A stretch of 15,465 nt of DNA, from assembly GCA_035317605.1 (NCBI GenBank), contig DATHGT010000182.1, positions 1 to 15,465 on the forward strand, given 5' to 3'. Each line of letters starts with the position of its first letter. Within the stretch, counting starts at the first letter, position 1. The notes below the pieces were generated by a model, which worked only from the letters and a program-made list of their open reading frames with translations, was not told where the DNA came from and ran no database searches. Shown here in pieces: positions 7,426 to 14,179 of this stretch. Source of the stretch: DATHGT01 sp035317605 (GTDB lineage: Bacteria > Methylomirabilota > Methylomirabilia > Rokubacteriales > CSP1-6). The position numbers and the translations under genes are program-made.

Positions 7426-8172
7426 TCAGGCGCCGCAGCAGCGCTTGTACTTGAGGCCGCTGCCGCAGGGGCAGGGAGCGTTGCGACCGACGCGACGAGG
7501 GGCGGTCGGCGCGGGGGCGGCGGCGGCCGTGGGGTCCCAGGTGAACGCGATGAGGGCGAGGAAGATCAGGAGCGCGAAGAAGCCGCGGCCCATCGCGTCG
7601 AAGAAGGAGTAGAGCGCGTAGAAGATCGGCTGCTTGATCGGTGAGTATCCCGCGGGTTGGATCATCCCGTCCGGGCTCATCACCGGGCTCTGTTGCGTGG
7701 CCACGATCGTCACCACGAAGAACGCAATCTGGGTGAGCGTGAGCAGGATCAATCCGATCGCGAGCGCGCGCCCGCGCCGTCGCCAGCCCCAGCCGGGGGC
7801 GGCGAGGATCAGGGCGGTGAGGAGCGGCGGTCCAAAGTTCGCCGCGGGAAGCCACACCGGCCAGTTCAGCGGCATGGTCCGCTGCTGCTTGGGCAGCCAC
7901 GTGGGACGCTGGACGAGCACCTGGGCGCCGTCGACGACGTATCGCGTCTCGGGCGACGACTCGAGCAGGGGACTCAGCGCGCGCCCGATCGCGGCCAGGC
8001 CGTTGGCGTAGAGCGGCGCGACGACCGCCCACAGCAGCGCGGTCGCGATCAGGCACGCGAGCAGCCCGAGCAGCGCGCGGGGCCAGGTCGCCTTAAGCGA
8101 CCGGGCGAATCCGGCTAACCCAGGCGATCCAGCAGGCGCCGACGACGACGAGGAAGACCAGTTGCCAGGCAT
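7426..8172 (-). CDS. Multi-pass membrane protein with C-terminal SEC-C motif, exosortase-associated
   Basis: Up to 248 residues. Predicted TM segments lie at about 32-54, 112-128, 134-160 and 195-216. A Pro/Ala linker leads to a cytosolic-type C-terminal SEC-C zinc motif with C234, C236, C245 and C246 (CPCGSGLKYKRCC). The membrane part resembles in layout the membrane proteins encoded beside exosortase H genes; I infer this from position and topology, not from a search. SEC-C motifs are known from SecA tails and many unrelated proteins, where they bind zinc and can contact SecB or ribosomes. The only ATG, at 8172, makes the gene overlap the exosortase gene by 80 bases, and the first 20 residues (Ser/Ala/Pro rich) look like out-of-frame sequence. 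I see no good in-frame ATG/GTG/TTG between 8172 and TM1, so the true start is uncertain. The stop lies 3 bases from the convergent TIR gene stop. Confidence 0.75.
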   Translation of the reverse strand: MPGNWSSSSSSAPAGSPGLAGFARSLKATWPRALLGLLACLIATALLWAVVAPLYANGLAAIGRALSPLLESSPETRYVVDGAQVLVQRPTWLPKQQRTMPLNWPVWLPAANFGPPLLTALILAAPGWGWRRRGRALAIGLILLTLTQIAFFVVTIVATQQSPVMSPDGMIQPAGYSPIKQPIFYALYSFFDAMGRGFFALLIFLALIAFTWDPTAAAAPAPTAPRRVGRNAPCPCGSGLKYKRCCGA

Positions 8173-8623
8173 AGAGGTGCGTGGCCTCGAACCACGATCG
8201 GTACATGAGGCCGACGGTCAGCAGGGTCAGGATGCGCAGGAAGTTGACGACGTAGAGCACGCCCGCGCCCACCAGGGTGCCGAACAGCCGCTCGCGCCAC
8301 GACGCCGGATAGGCCCAGACGGCGGCCGTGTAGAGCCCGACTTCGTAGATCGCGTTGCAGTTGTTCTTGATCTCGACCGCGAAGCCGCTCAGGCTCACCA
8401 CGCCGCCCGACGACGAAGCGTGGACGCCGACGAGCCGGATGAACTTCTCCGTCATCCAGGCCAGGTGACGGTTGAGCGGCACCACCAGCACGTTCTGGCC
8501 GGCGTAGAGAATCGCGAACGCCACCGCGGTGAACAGCGCGAACAGCGCGCAGAAGCGGATGCCCTCGCGCTGCTGCCTCACGAACGTGGCGAGCTTGTTC
8601 CCGATGTTCACCGCGCCTGTCAC
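8093..8623 (-). CDS. Exosortase/archaeosortase family protein, XrtH-like
   Basis: A 176-residue polytopic inner-membrane transpeptidase of the exosortase/archaeosortase family. These cleave C-terminal sorting signals of secreted proteins and hand them on to the envelope. The catalytic triad expected for the family is visible: C89 in NNCNAIYE, R130 in NFLRI and H149 in THLYAWQ. The short length and the FEATHLYAWQ segment resemble exosortase H (IPTLxxWG-CTERM type) more than the long XrtA/EpsH proteins. TM segments are at about 22-42, 95-108, 113-138 and 150-170. The start is GTG at 8623, overlapping the protease gene stop in a GTGA; GTG at 8611 is an alternative. It lies between a retropepsin-like protease gene and a SEC-C membrane protein gene in one transcription direction. 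No protein with a CTERM sorting signal is encoded in the window, so the cargo must be elsewhere. Confidence 0.88.
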   Translation of the reverse strand: MTGAVNIGNKLATFVRQQREGIRFCALFALFTAVAFAILYAGQNVLVVPLNRHLAWMTEKFIRLVGVHASSSGGVVSLSGFAVEIKNNCNAIYEVGLYTAAVWAYPASWRERLFGTLVGAGVLYVVNFLRILTLLTVGLMYRSWFEATHLYAWQLVFLVVVGACWIAWVSRIRPVA

Positions 8624-9021
8624 ACCCTGTTGGCCGGACGCCTGGGATTCGGGATGAGTCGCCGGCCGGCAGAATCGACGAGGAGGTTCAGCTTCTCGAG
8701 GACCGTCTGTCCGATCAGGACTTGATCGCCCCGCACCAGCGCCTCGTCGGCCGTGTCTTGACCGTCGATCTCGACGACCAGCGGTTCCGTCATGCCGACC
8801 GCCTCTTCGTGGCCGTCCGCATAGCCGACGGCTACCTGGCCGCGGATGGCCAGACCGAGGCGCTCGACGACCTCCGCCGGCAACACCGTGCGCGACGCTC
8901 CGGTATCGACGAACGCGTCGACCTCGCAGCTCCTGACCCGATCGGGCGTCAGCGTGCCGCGCCGGACGAGCGCTTCGTCGATCGCGTTCGTGAGCCTGGC
9001 CTTGACGTGAACCTCGCCCAT
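8620..9021 (-). CDS. Retropepsin-like (clan AA) aspartic protease
   Basis: A 133-residue single-domain protein with the active-site motif VDTGAS (D39-T40-G41-A42-S43), followed by VLPAEVVERLGL. The second characteristic strand-turn is LIGQTVLEKLNLLVD near residues 102-116. This is the standard pattern of small bacterial retroviral-type aspartyl proteases, which act as homodimers, each supplying one Asp. There is no signal peptide, so it is probably cytosolic. The ATG at 9021 is well supported by GGGGGAGG at 9029-9036 with 7 bases of spacing. The stop overlaps the exosortase start by 4 bases, so the two are probably translationally coupled. Whether it processes exosortase cargo or merely travels with the operon cannot be told from sequence. 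Confidence 0.85.
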   Translation of the reverse strand: MGEVHVKARLTNAIDEALVRRGTLTPDRVRSCEVDAFVDTGASRTVLPAEVVERLGLAIRGQVAVGYADGHEEAVGMTEPLVVEIDGQDTADEALVRGDQVLIGQTVLEKLNLLVDSAGRRLIPNPRRPANRV

Positions 9022-9028
9022 GGAGCGG

Positions 9029-9036
9029 CCTCCCCC
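9029..9036 (-). promoter_or_regulatory. Strong ribosome binding site of the aspartic protease gene
   Basis: On the minus strand the bases read GGGGGAGG, 7 bases before the ATG at 9021. This fixes the start of the protease gene and marks it as the well-translated head of the exosortase operon, since the two downstream genes lack a comparable site. Confidence 0.7.
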
Positions 9037-9085
9037 TCGATGTCGGTCAGGCGATTCGCTCCCGATGGTCGGTCACCTCCTCCTT

Positions 9086-9110
9086 CGATTCAATGTCCAA
9101 AATATGATAC
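9086..9110 (-). promoter_or_regulatory. AT-rich island, candidate promoter region for the protease-exosortase operon
   Basis: A roughly 25-base AT-rich stretch in an otherwise GC-rich gap. On the minus strand it contains TATCAT (9109-9104) and CATATT (9106-9101), either of which could serve as a -10 element; no clear -35 is seen. Transcription from here would place AAGGAGGAGGTGACC (9086-9072) in the leader, ahead of the protease gene. The promoter assignment is inference from base composition and position. Confidence 0.3.
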
Positions 9111-9113
9111 GCA

Positions 9114-9128
9114 GCCGCCGCCGCCGCC
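9114..9128 (+). repeat. (GCC)5 trinucleotide run
   Basis: Five consecutive GCC units in the non-coding gap between the SGNH hydrolase stop and the protease operon leader. It is a simple-sequence tract that could vary in length; no function is evident. Confidence 0.6.
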
Positions 9129-9159
9129 GGGGACAATTCGTGCGGCGCTCGGGGCCCGT

Positions 9160-10239
9160 CTAGGGCCGGCGGTCGAGGCGCGCGGCGATCAGGTCAGCCA
9201 TCACCTGAGCCCCGTGGGGGGAGAGATGGCCGTCGTTGGGCAGGACCGTCGGGCCGGTGAAGAGTGGAGCCGTGTCGACCATCTCGATGGCGTGGCGGGC
9301 GGCGATGTCCCGCAGGATCTCGAGCTGGCGTCCCTGGACGAACGGCGCCATCACGAGCCGGGCGCCGGCCCCGTCGGTCAGGCGCTTCATGTAGGCGAGC
9401 GCGTGCGCCGTGTAGCGCCACCCGAGCGACGAGGGATCGGTGCTCACGTTCGAAACGTCGTGTCGGGTCCGCGGATCGGAGGGGGCCGCTTCGGCACGCG
9501 ACGGGGACGCGCGCCATTCGCGGACGCGGAAACGGAGCCACCGGACCATCTTCATCACGTACAGCTCGTCCTCGAGCCGCCGCCAGAGCCGGCGATTCCG
9601 GAGCCCCCGCTCGCGCTCGGCGAGGAGCTGGGCGGGATCGGTCCGCGGCGGGTAGGTGATCTTGTCGACCGGCTGCGCGAGGAACTCCCGCATGGCCGCG
9701 GGGTTCAGGTGCACGTACAGGTCCTCGATGTCGTTGGGGGAGAACACGTGTACCACGACGCGCGGCCGGAACGTCGGCAGGTGTTCGGTGAGCAGGTAGG
9801 CTTCCTGAAACGCGCAGTCGCCCTGGCGGCCGAGGTTGGCCACCCGGAGTCCCGAGCGTCGCTCGAGGAGATGTCCGACCGTGTGCTCGAAGTTCACGCC
9901 GTGGCCGTAGACGACGGAATCGCCGACCAGGACGACGTCGGCCGGCGCGTAGAGCGGGCGGTTGCGGAAGCCCAGCGCGTCGGTCTCGTGCTCCCACACG
10001 TAGCCGTTGTAGTACATCGTGGTGCGGTAGTTCGGGATCATGAAATGGATACGCAGGCGGCGGTCGTAGTAGTAGATGCCGCCGGCCTTGGTCGTGTACC
10101 GGCTGAGCGCGCCGTTGGCGAACTCGTGGCCGAGCAGCAGCGGCCGCCAGCGCAGCGTGGCCTCCAGCGCGCCGAGGACGAAGAGGACGGAGCCGACGAC
10201 GAGCGCGATCTGGCCAAGGCGGCGGCGACCGCGCGTCAC
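9160..10239 (-). CDS. Membrane-anchored SGNH/GDSL-type hydrolase
   Basis: A 359-residue protein with an N-terminal signal anchor at about residues 8-30 after a basic start (RGRRR), placing the catalytic domain outside the cytoplasmic membrane. SGNH blocks are visible: nucleophile S108 in VVLVGDSVVYGHG (block I), the glycine of LGRQGDC (block II), the asparagine of FSPNDIED (block III) and the catalytic Asp/His of NDGHLSPHG near the C-terminus (block V). Family members are esterases, acyl-transferases or deacetylases, often acting on polysaccharides; the substrate here is unknown. The start is GTG at 10239, 7 bases after the stop of the phosphomannomutase gene, so the two are probably co-transcribed. 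That link to activated-hexose supply, and the nearby exosortase, suggest work on an exported glycan. This is inference. Confidence 0.87.
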   Translation of the reverse strand: MTRGRRRLGQIALVVGSVLFVLGALEATLRWRPLLLGHEFANGALSRYTTKAGGIYYYDRRLRIHFMIPNYRTTMYYNGYVWEHETDALGFRNRPLYAPADVVLVGDSVVYGHGVNFEHTVGHLLERRSGLRVANLGRQGDCAFQEAYLLTEHLPTFRPRVVVHVFSPNDIEDLYVHLNPAAMREFLAQPVDKITYPPRTDPAQLLAERERGLRNRRLWRRLEDELYVMKMVRWLRFRVREWRASPSRAEAAPSDPRTRHDVSNVSTDPSSLGWRYTAHALAYMKRLTDGAGARLVMAPFVQGRQLEILRDIAARHAIEMVDTAPLFTGPTVLPNDGHLSPHGAQVMADLIAARLDRRP

Positions 10240-10246
10240 GGAGGGG

Positions 10247-11617
10247 TCAGGCCGGGAGGGTGACGAACGGGTAGCGGCGGAGCGCGTCGTAGATCACGCG
10301 CTTCATCTGGTCGATCTCGTCGTCGGTGTGGGCCTCGAAGCGGAGGGTGAGATACGGATTGGTGTTCGAGGCGCGCACGAGGCCCCAGCCCCCGTCGGGG
10401 AAGAGCACGCGGGCCCCGTCGATGTCGATGGTCGGGTAGCGCTGCTTGAGGTCGCGCGACAGCTCCTCGATCACCCGGAACTTCTCGGCGTCCGGGCACA
10501 TCGCCTTCAGCTCCGGCGTGGCCTTCAGATGCGGCACCGAGTCGAAGAGCCGGGAGATCGGCTCGGACGAGCGCGCGGCGATCTCGATGACCTTGGCCGA
10601 GGCGAGGATGCCGTCGTCGACCCCGTAATAGTTCTCGCCGAAGAACATGTGGCCGCTGACCTCGCCCCCCAGCAGGATGCCGTCCTCCCGCATCTTGCGC
10701 TTGAGGTGGGAGTGGCCGGTCTTCCACATGACCGGCACGCCCCCGTGACTCTTGATGTCGTCCACCAGCGACTGGGACGACTTCACGTCGAACACGATGG
10801 GCGCGCCGGGGTGGCGGGTGAGGAGATCGCGGGCGAGCAGGACCAGGATCAGATCGGCCTCGTGCCGGCGTCCGCGCTCGTCGACGATGCCCACGCGATC
10901 CGCGTCGCCGTCGTAGGCGACCCCGAGATCCGCGCGCTCCTCGACCACGCGCGCCTGCAAGTCGACCACGTTGTGCTCGTCTTCCGGATCGGGCAGGTGA
11001 TTGGGAAAGCTCCCGTCGGATTCGCAGTGCTGCTCGATCACCTCGCACCCGAGCTGTCGCAGCAGCTCCGGCGCGTAGGTGCCGGCGATGCCGTTGCCGG
11101 CGTCGACCACGACCTTGAGCCGGCGCGCCAGCCGGATCATCGCGGTGATGGTCGCGAAGTAGGCCTCGCGCGGACTCTTCGTCTCGAGCCCGCCCTGGCC
11201 CGATTCGAAGTCGCCGGCCTCGGCCATCTTGCGGAGCGACTGGATCTCGTCCTCGGTGAGGGGGGCGGCGCCGGCGTGGACCATCTTGACGCCGTTGTAC
11301 TCGATCGGGTTGTGGCTGCCCGTGATGTTGGCGCCACCGTCGAGCGGCCAGTGCGCGGTGGCGAAGTAGAGGATGGGCGTGGTCACCAGGCCGATGTCGA
11401 TCACGTCGACGCCGGCGGCGCGGACGCCTTCCACGAAGCCCGCCTTCAGCTCGGCCGAGGAGAGACGGTTGTCCTGGCCCACCGCGATGCGCCGGCCCCC
11501 GCGGCGGCGGACGAGCGTGGCATACGCCCGTCCGACCGCGCGAAAGACGTCGGCGTTGATGTCCTCGCCCACGCGTCCGCGGACGTCGTAGGCGCGGAAG
11601 ATGTGCGGGTTCAGCAT
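10247..11617 (-). CDS. algC: Phosphomannomutase/phosphoglucomutase, AlgC type
   Basis: A 456-residue cytosolic alpha-D-phosphohexomutase that interconverts hexose 6- and 1-phosphates, feeding GDP-mannose and UDP-glucose synthesis for surface polysaccharides. Its length is very close to that of Pseudomonas AlgC. All four active-site loops are visible: the phosphoserine loop TGSHNP with S101, the metal loop DGDADR at 236-241, the sugar-specificity loop GGEVSGHMFF, and the phosphate loop RASNTNPYLTLRFEA near the C-terminus. The GEVSGH loop is typical of dual-specificity PMM/PGM enzymes. The start is ATG at 11617 (MLNPHIFRAYD), with GAGGA at 11625-11629 placed 7 bases upstream. The open frame continues upstream without homology, so longer starts are rejected. 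It is the first gene of a minus-strand pair with the SGNH hydrolase. Confidence 0.95.
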   Translation of the reverse strand: MLNPHIFRAYDVRGRVGEDINADVFRAVGRAYATLVRRRGGRRIAVGQDNRLSSAELKAGFVEGVRAAGVDVIDIGLVTTPILYFATAHWPLDGGANITGSHNPIEYNGVKMVHAGAAPLTEDEIQSLRKMAEAGDFESGQGGLETKSPREAYFATITAMIRLARRLKVVVDAGNGIAGTYAPELLRQLGCEVIEQHCESDGSFPNHLPDPEDEHNVVDLQARVVEERADLGVAYDGDADRVGIVDERGRRHEADLILVLLARDLLTRHPGAPIVFDVKSSQSLVDDIKSHGGVPVMWKTGHSHLKRKMREDGILLGGEVSGHMFFGENYYGVDDGILASAKVIEIAARSSEPISRLFDSVPHLKATPELKAMCPDAEKFRVIEELSRDLKQRYPTIDIDGARVLFPDGGWGLVRASNTNPYLTLRFEAHTDDEIDQMKRVIYDALRRYPFVTLPA

Positions 11618-11794
11618 TGTCTCGTCCTCGCTCCTGGGATATCGTGGGCCGGCTCGCGAACCATGAGCACGCCTGATGCGTCGAGCGTAGCATGAACGCG
11701 AAAGGACCCCTGGCATGCGCAGAAGAGTCGAGATGAACGAAGCCGGGCACCTCCTTGGCCAGGCCACCCACGCACGTTCCGGGCAGGCGCTCCG

Positions 11795-12187
11795 ATGAAT
11801 GACGACACTGACCTGAGAGAACGCACGAAGCGCACGGCCCAGAAGCTCTTCCACTCGCTCAAGGGCGGCACCGGGTTCGAGACGTGGAAGAAGTTCGACA
11901 AGGACCTCGCGCGCGAGCTGTCGATGTTCTTCACCGGCAAGCTCTACAGTCGCGAGGTCATCACCCAGGCCCAGCGCGAGCTGTGCGCGGTGGCGTCGCT
12001 GACCGTGCTGCACCGGCCCCACGAGCTGCGCGCCCACGTCCACGCCGCGCTGAACGTGGGGGCGACGCGCCAGCAGATCGCCGAGGTGATCTTCCAGCAG
12101 GTGACGTACGGCGGCATGCCCGTGGTCGTGGACGCGCTCGATGTGTTCAAGGGCGTGCTGGAGGAGCGGGGCGAGTGGGAGCCCTGA
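11795..12187 (+). CDS. Carboxymuconolactone decarboxylase family protein
   Basis: A 130-residue all-helical protein of the gamma-carboxymuconolactone decarboxylase (PcaC/AhpD-like) family. The core runs from about residue 58 to 122: QRELCAVASLTVLHRPHELRAHVHAALNVG, then a regulatory-type helix with IAEV and TYGGMPVVVDAL, corresponding to the VYAGFPAALNAL end of PcaC proteins. Only one cysteine (C64) is visible, with no CxxC, so AhpD-type peroxidase activity is unlikely. H81/H83 could serve catalysis. A true role in protocatechuate breakdown is not supported by neighbours, so the function remains open. The ATG at 11795 has only a weak GGGCAGG upstream. The gene overlaps the phosphatase gene by 13 bases. 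Confidence 0.85.
   Translation: MNDDTDLRERTKRTAQKLFHSLKGGTGFETWKKFDKDLARELSMFFTGKLYSREVITQAQRELCAVASLTVLHRPHELRAHVHAALNVGATRQQIAEVIFQQVTYGGMPVVVDALDVFKGVLEERGEWEP
12160..12166 (+). promoter_or_regulatory. Internal ribosome binding site for the phosphatase gene
   Basis: GGAGGAG inside the end of the preceding gene, 8 bases before GTG at 12175. It decides the start of the inositol-monophosphatase-like gene in an overlapping arrangement where many in-frame codons would otherwise be possible. Confidence 0.65.
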
Positions 12188-12954
12188 CCCCGGCCGCGCT
12201 CGACCGCGCGCTGGCCGCGGCGGTGGACGCGGCGCGGGCCGCCGGCAAGATCGCCCTCGGCTATTACCACGGCGGCTTCGAGATCACGATCAAGCCCGAT
12301 CTCACCCCCGTGACCCAGGCCGATCGCGAGGCCGAGCAGGCCATCGTGGGCATCCTGCGCGAGGCCTTTCCCGACGTCGGCGTGCTCGGCGAGGAGTTCG
12401 GCGCGCAGGGACCGCGCGAGCGCCGCTTCATCATCGATCCCATCGACGGCACCAAGAACTTCGTCCGCCGCATTCCGATCTGGGCCACGCTGATCGCGCT
12501 GGAGGACGACGGCGAGGTGGTGGCCGGCGTCATCCACAATCCCGCGACCGGCGAGATGTACACCGCGCGCCGCGGCGGCGGGGCCCAGCTCAACGGTGTC
12601 CCCGTTCACGTGTCGGACGTGGCCGACCTCGGCGCGGCCTATCTCATCCACGCCGGTCTCGACATCCTGCGCCGCGGGCCGAACTGGGAGGGCTTCCTCC
12701 GCCTCGTCGACGCGTCAGGCCGCCAGCGCGGATTCGGCGACTACATCGGCTATGGGTTCGTCGCCGACGGCCGCTCGGAGATCTACGCCGAGGCCGACCT
12801 CAAGCCGTGGGACCTGGCCCCGTGCAAGATCGTGGTCGAGGAAGCGGGCGGACGCTTCACCGACTTCGACGGCCGCCCCACGATCTACACGGGCACCGCG
12901 CTGGCCACCAACGGCCGCCTGCACGACGCGGCCCTGTCGCTATTACGCGTGTAG
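12175..12954 (+). CDS. Inositol monophosphatase family phosphatase, histidinol-phosphatase (HisN)-like
   Basis: A 259-residue Mg2+-dependent phosphatase of the IMPase/FBPase superfamily. Metal and catalytic residues are visible: K40 and D50 in the early loop, GEE at 72-74, the DPIDGTKNF motif at 88-96, and WDLAP at 212-216 with D213. The segment RGFGDYIGYGFVADGRSEIYAE resembles histidinol-phosphate phosphatases (HisN) more than classic SuhB proteins. Candidate substrates are therefore histidinol phosphate, inositol phosphates or another sugar phosphate. There is no his gene nearby, while the next gene is a glycosyltransferase, so a sugar-phosphate role cannot be excluded. The start is GTG at 12175 because a good Shine-Dalgarno sits 8 bases before it. 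The gene overlaps its upstream neighbour by 13 bases and its downstream neighbour by 1. Confidence 0.92.
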   Translation: MGALTPAALDRALAAAVDAARAAGKIALGYYHGGFEITIKPDLTPVTQADREAEQAIVGILREAFPDVGVLGEEFGAQGPRERRFIIDPIDGTKNFVRRIPIWATLIALEDDGEVVAGVIHNPATGEMYTARRGGGAQLNGVPVHVSDVADLGAAYLIHAGLDILRRGPNWEGFLRLVDASGRQRGFGDYIGYGFVADGRSEIYAEADLKPWDLAPCKIVVEEAGGRFTDFDGRPTIYTGTALATNGRLHDAALSLLRV

Positions 12955-13946
12955 TGCGCACGGTTGTCCTGCATCCGGGCGCGCTCGGCGACGTGCTGCT
13001 CGCGATTCCCGCCGTGCGCGCGCTCCGTGCGGGCGCTCCCGACCATGAGGTCGTCCTCGCCGCTCAACCGCGGATCGGCCGGCTGCTGGCCGCGCTCGAG
13101 GTCGTGGACCGGCCGCTCGATTTCGATACGCTCGGACTCGACGCGCTGTTCACGACCCACGAGCCGGCGGGACATCTGCGCCAGCTCCTGGAGGGCGCGC
13201 GGGTCGTTTCGTGGTTCGCCAGCCGAGACGCTCACTTCACGCATCGCCTTCGTTCGCTCGCGGCCGAGGGCGTGATCGCTCCCAGCGTGCCCGTGGAACC
13301 GCTCACGGTCTGGGAGCATCTCCTCGGGTCGGTGGCGCCGCTCGCGACGGGCGGGGCGAGCGACGCGGCGTGGCGCGAGCCGATCGCTCTCCGCGCGGAC
13401 GTCGTCGAGACCGGTCGCCGCGCGCTGCTCGCCGCGGGCTGGGATGGCGGGCGCCCGCTGGTGATCCTGCATCCGGGCGCCGGCGGAGTCGCCAAGCGTT
13501 GGGCCGTGGAGGGATTCGCCCTCGCGGCCGAGGCGGTCGCTAACGCGTCCGGGGCGGTCGCCGGCGCGTTCGGGGCGCAGATCGTCGTCCACGAGGGGCC
13601 CGCCGATCGCGATGCGGTCGCGCGGCTGCACGATCGGCTGCGCGTCCCGGCGTGCGCGCTGGTGGACCCGCCGCTCGAGACGCTGGCGGGCGCGCTCCAC
13701 CACGCGACCCTCTTCCTCGGCAACGACTCCGGGGTGACGCATCTCGCGGCGGCCGTCGGCGCTCCTACCCTCGCGCTCTTCGCGGCGGCGAACCTGGCGT
13801 GGCGTCCGTGGGCGTCCGGCGCGCACGTTCGCGTCGTGACCATGGGCGCCCTCGCGCGGCCCGACGTCGACACGGTGATCGAGGATGCCGGCGGCCTGCT
13901 TCGATCGCGAGATCTGCGCGCGGTTGGCATTCGAGGTCGGCGATGA
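12954..13946 (+). CDS. Glycosyltransferase family 9 (ADP-heptose:LPS heptosyltransferase-like)
   Basis: A 330-residue GT-B fold enzyme of family 9, which transfers heptose or related sugars onto the LPS core at the inner face of the membrane. The N-terminus TVVLHPGALGDVLLAIPAVRAL contains the family GALGD acceptor-side motif. The nucleotide-sugar half has LVILHPGAGGVAKRW and the signature GNDSGVTHLAAAVGAPTLALF. The start is GTG at 12954, sharing one base with the phosphatase TAG stop; the frame extends upstream, but only as antisense-like Arg-rich sequence. No strong Shine-Dalgarno is visible, so coupling to the upstream gene is likely. The stop overlaps the next gene in an ATGA. The acceptor is unknown; the upstream phosphatase is a possible partner in sugar-precursor synthesis. 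Confidence 0.92.
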   Translation: MRTVVLHPGALGDVLLAIPAVRALRAGAPDHEVVLAAQPRIGRLLAALEVVDRPLDFDTLGLDALFTTHEPAGHLRQLLEGARVVSWFASRDAHFTHRLRSLAAEGVIAPSVPVEPLTVWEHLLGSVAPLATGGASDAAWREPIALRADVVETGRRALLAAGWDGGRPLVILHPGAGGVAKRWAVEGFALAAEAVANASGAVAGAFGAQIVVHEGPADRDAVARLHDRLRVPACALVDPPLETLAGALHHATLFLGNDSGVTHLAAAVGAPTLALFAAANLAWRPWASGAHVRVVTMGALARPDVDTVIEDAGGLLRSRDLRAVGIRGRR

Positions 13947-14116
13947 GACGCCGGCGCTCGCAAACCGGTCTGGTCCTGGCCGGCGGCGTCGTCATCGCCG
14001 CCGGCGTGGCCGTCGGCCTCGCCGAGCTGTTCCACTTCCCCAAGCTCACCGTCTGGGTCATCGTCGCGATCACGATCGCCGTCGTCTTCGGGATCATGAA
14101 ACTCTCCGGCCGATAG
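13943..14116 (+). CDS. Small two-TM membrane protein
   Basis: A 57-residue protein starting at ATG 13943, overlapping the glycosyltransferase stop by 4 bases (ATGA), with GAGGT at 13933-13937 as ribosome binding site. After a basic N-terminus (RRRRSQ), two hydrophobic segments are visible at about residues 9-26 and 33-51, joined by a short HFPK turn. The positive-inside rule would put the N-terminus in the cytoplasm. I do not recognise a family. Its tight coupling to the GT9 gene suggests a role at the membrane with that pathway, but nothing in the sequence fixes a function. Confidence 0.7.
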   Translation: MRRRRSQTGLVLAGGVVIAAGVAVGLAELFHFPKLTVWVIVAITIAVVFGIMKLSGR

Positions 14117-14153
14117 CCGACGCCGATCTCGCTGGCGACGCGATTGCATCCCA

Positions 14154-14170
14154 CTCCCGGACACCGGGAG
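14154..14170 (+). promoter_or_regulatory. Hairpin masking the ribosome binding site of the next gene
   Basis: A perfect 7-bp GC-rich stem, CTCCCGG (14154-14160) and CCGGGAG (14164-14170), with an ACA loop. The 3' arm contains most of the Shine-Dalgarno GGGAGGGA (14166-14173) of the gene starting at 14180. No T-run follows, so this is unlikely to be an intrinsic terminator. It would lower or gate translation initiation; the regulatory role is inference. Confidence 0.5.
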
Positions 14171-14179
14171 GGACTTTCG

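Noticed and set aside
8620..9021. Antitoxin or toxin interpretation of the small gene.
   Set aside because: The VDTGAS active site and the LIGQTVLEKLNLLVD segment identify an aspartic protease fold, and no partner toxin gene is adjacent.
14154..14170. Intrinsic terminator between the small membrane protein gene and the triple-module gene.
   Set aside because: The stem is good but is followed by GGACTTTCG rather than a T-run, and it overlaps the ribosome binding site, so a translational role is more likely.
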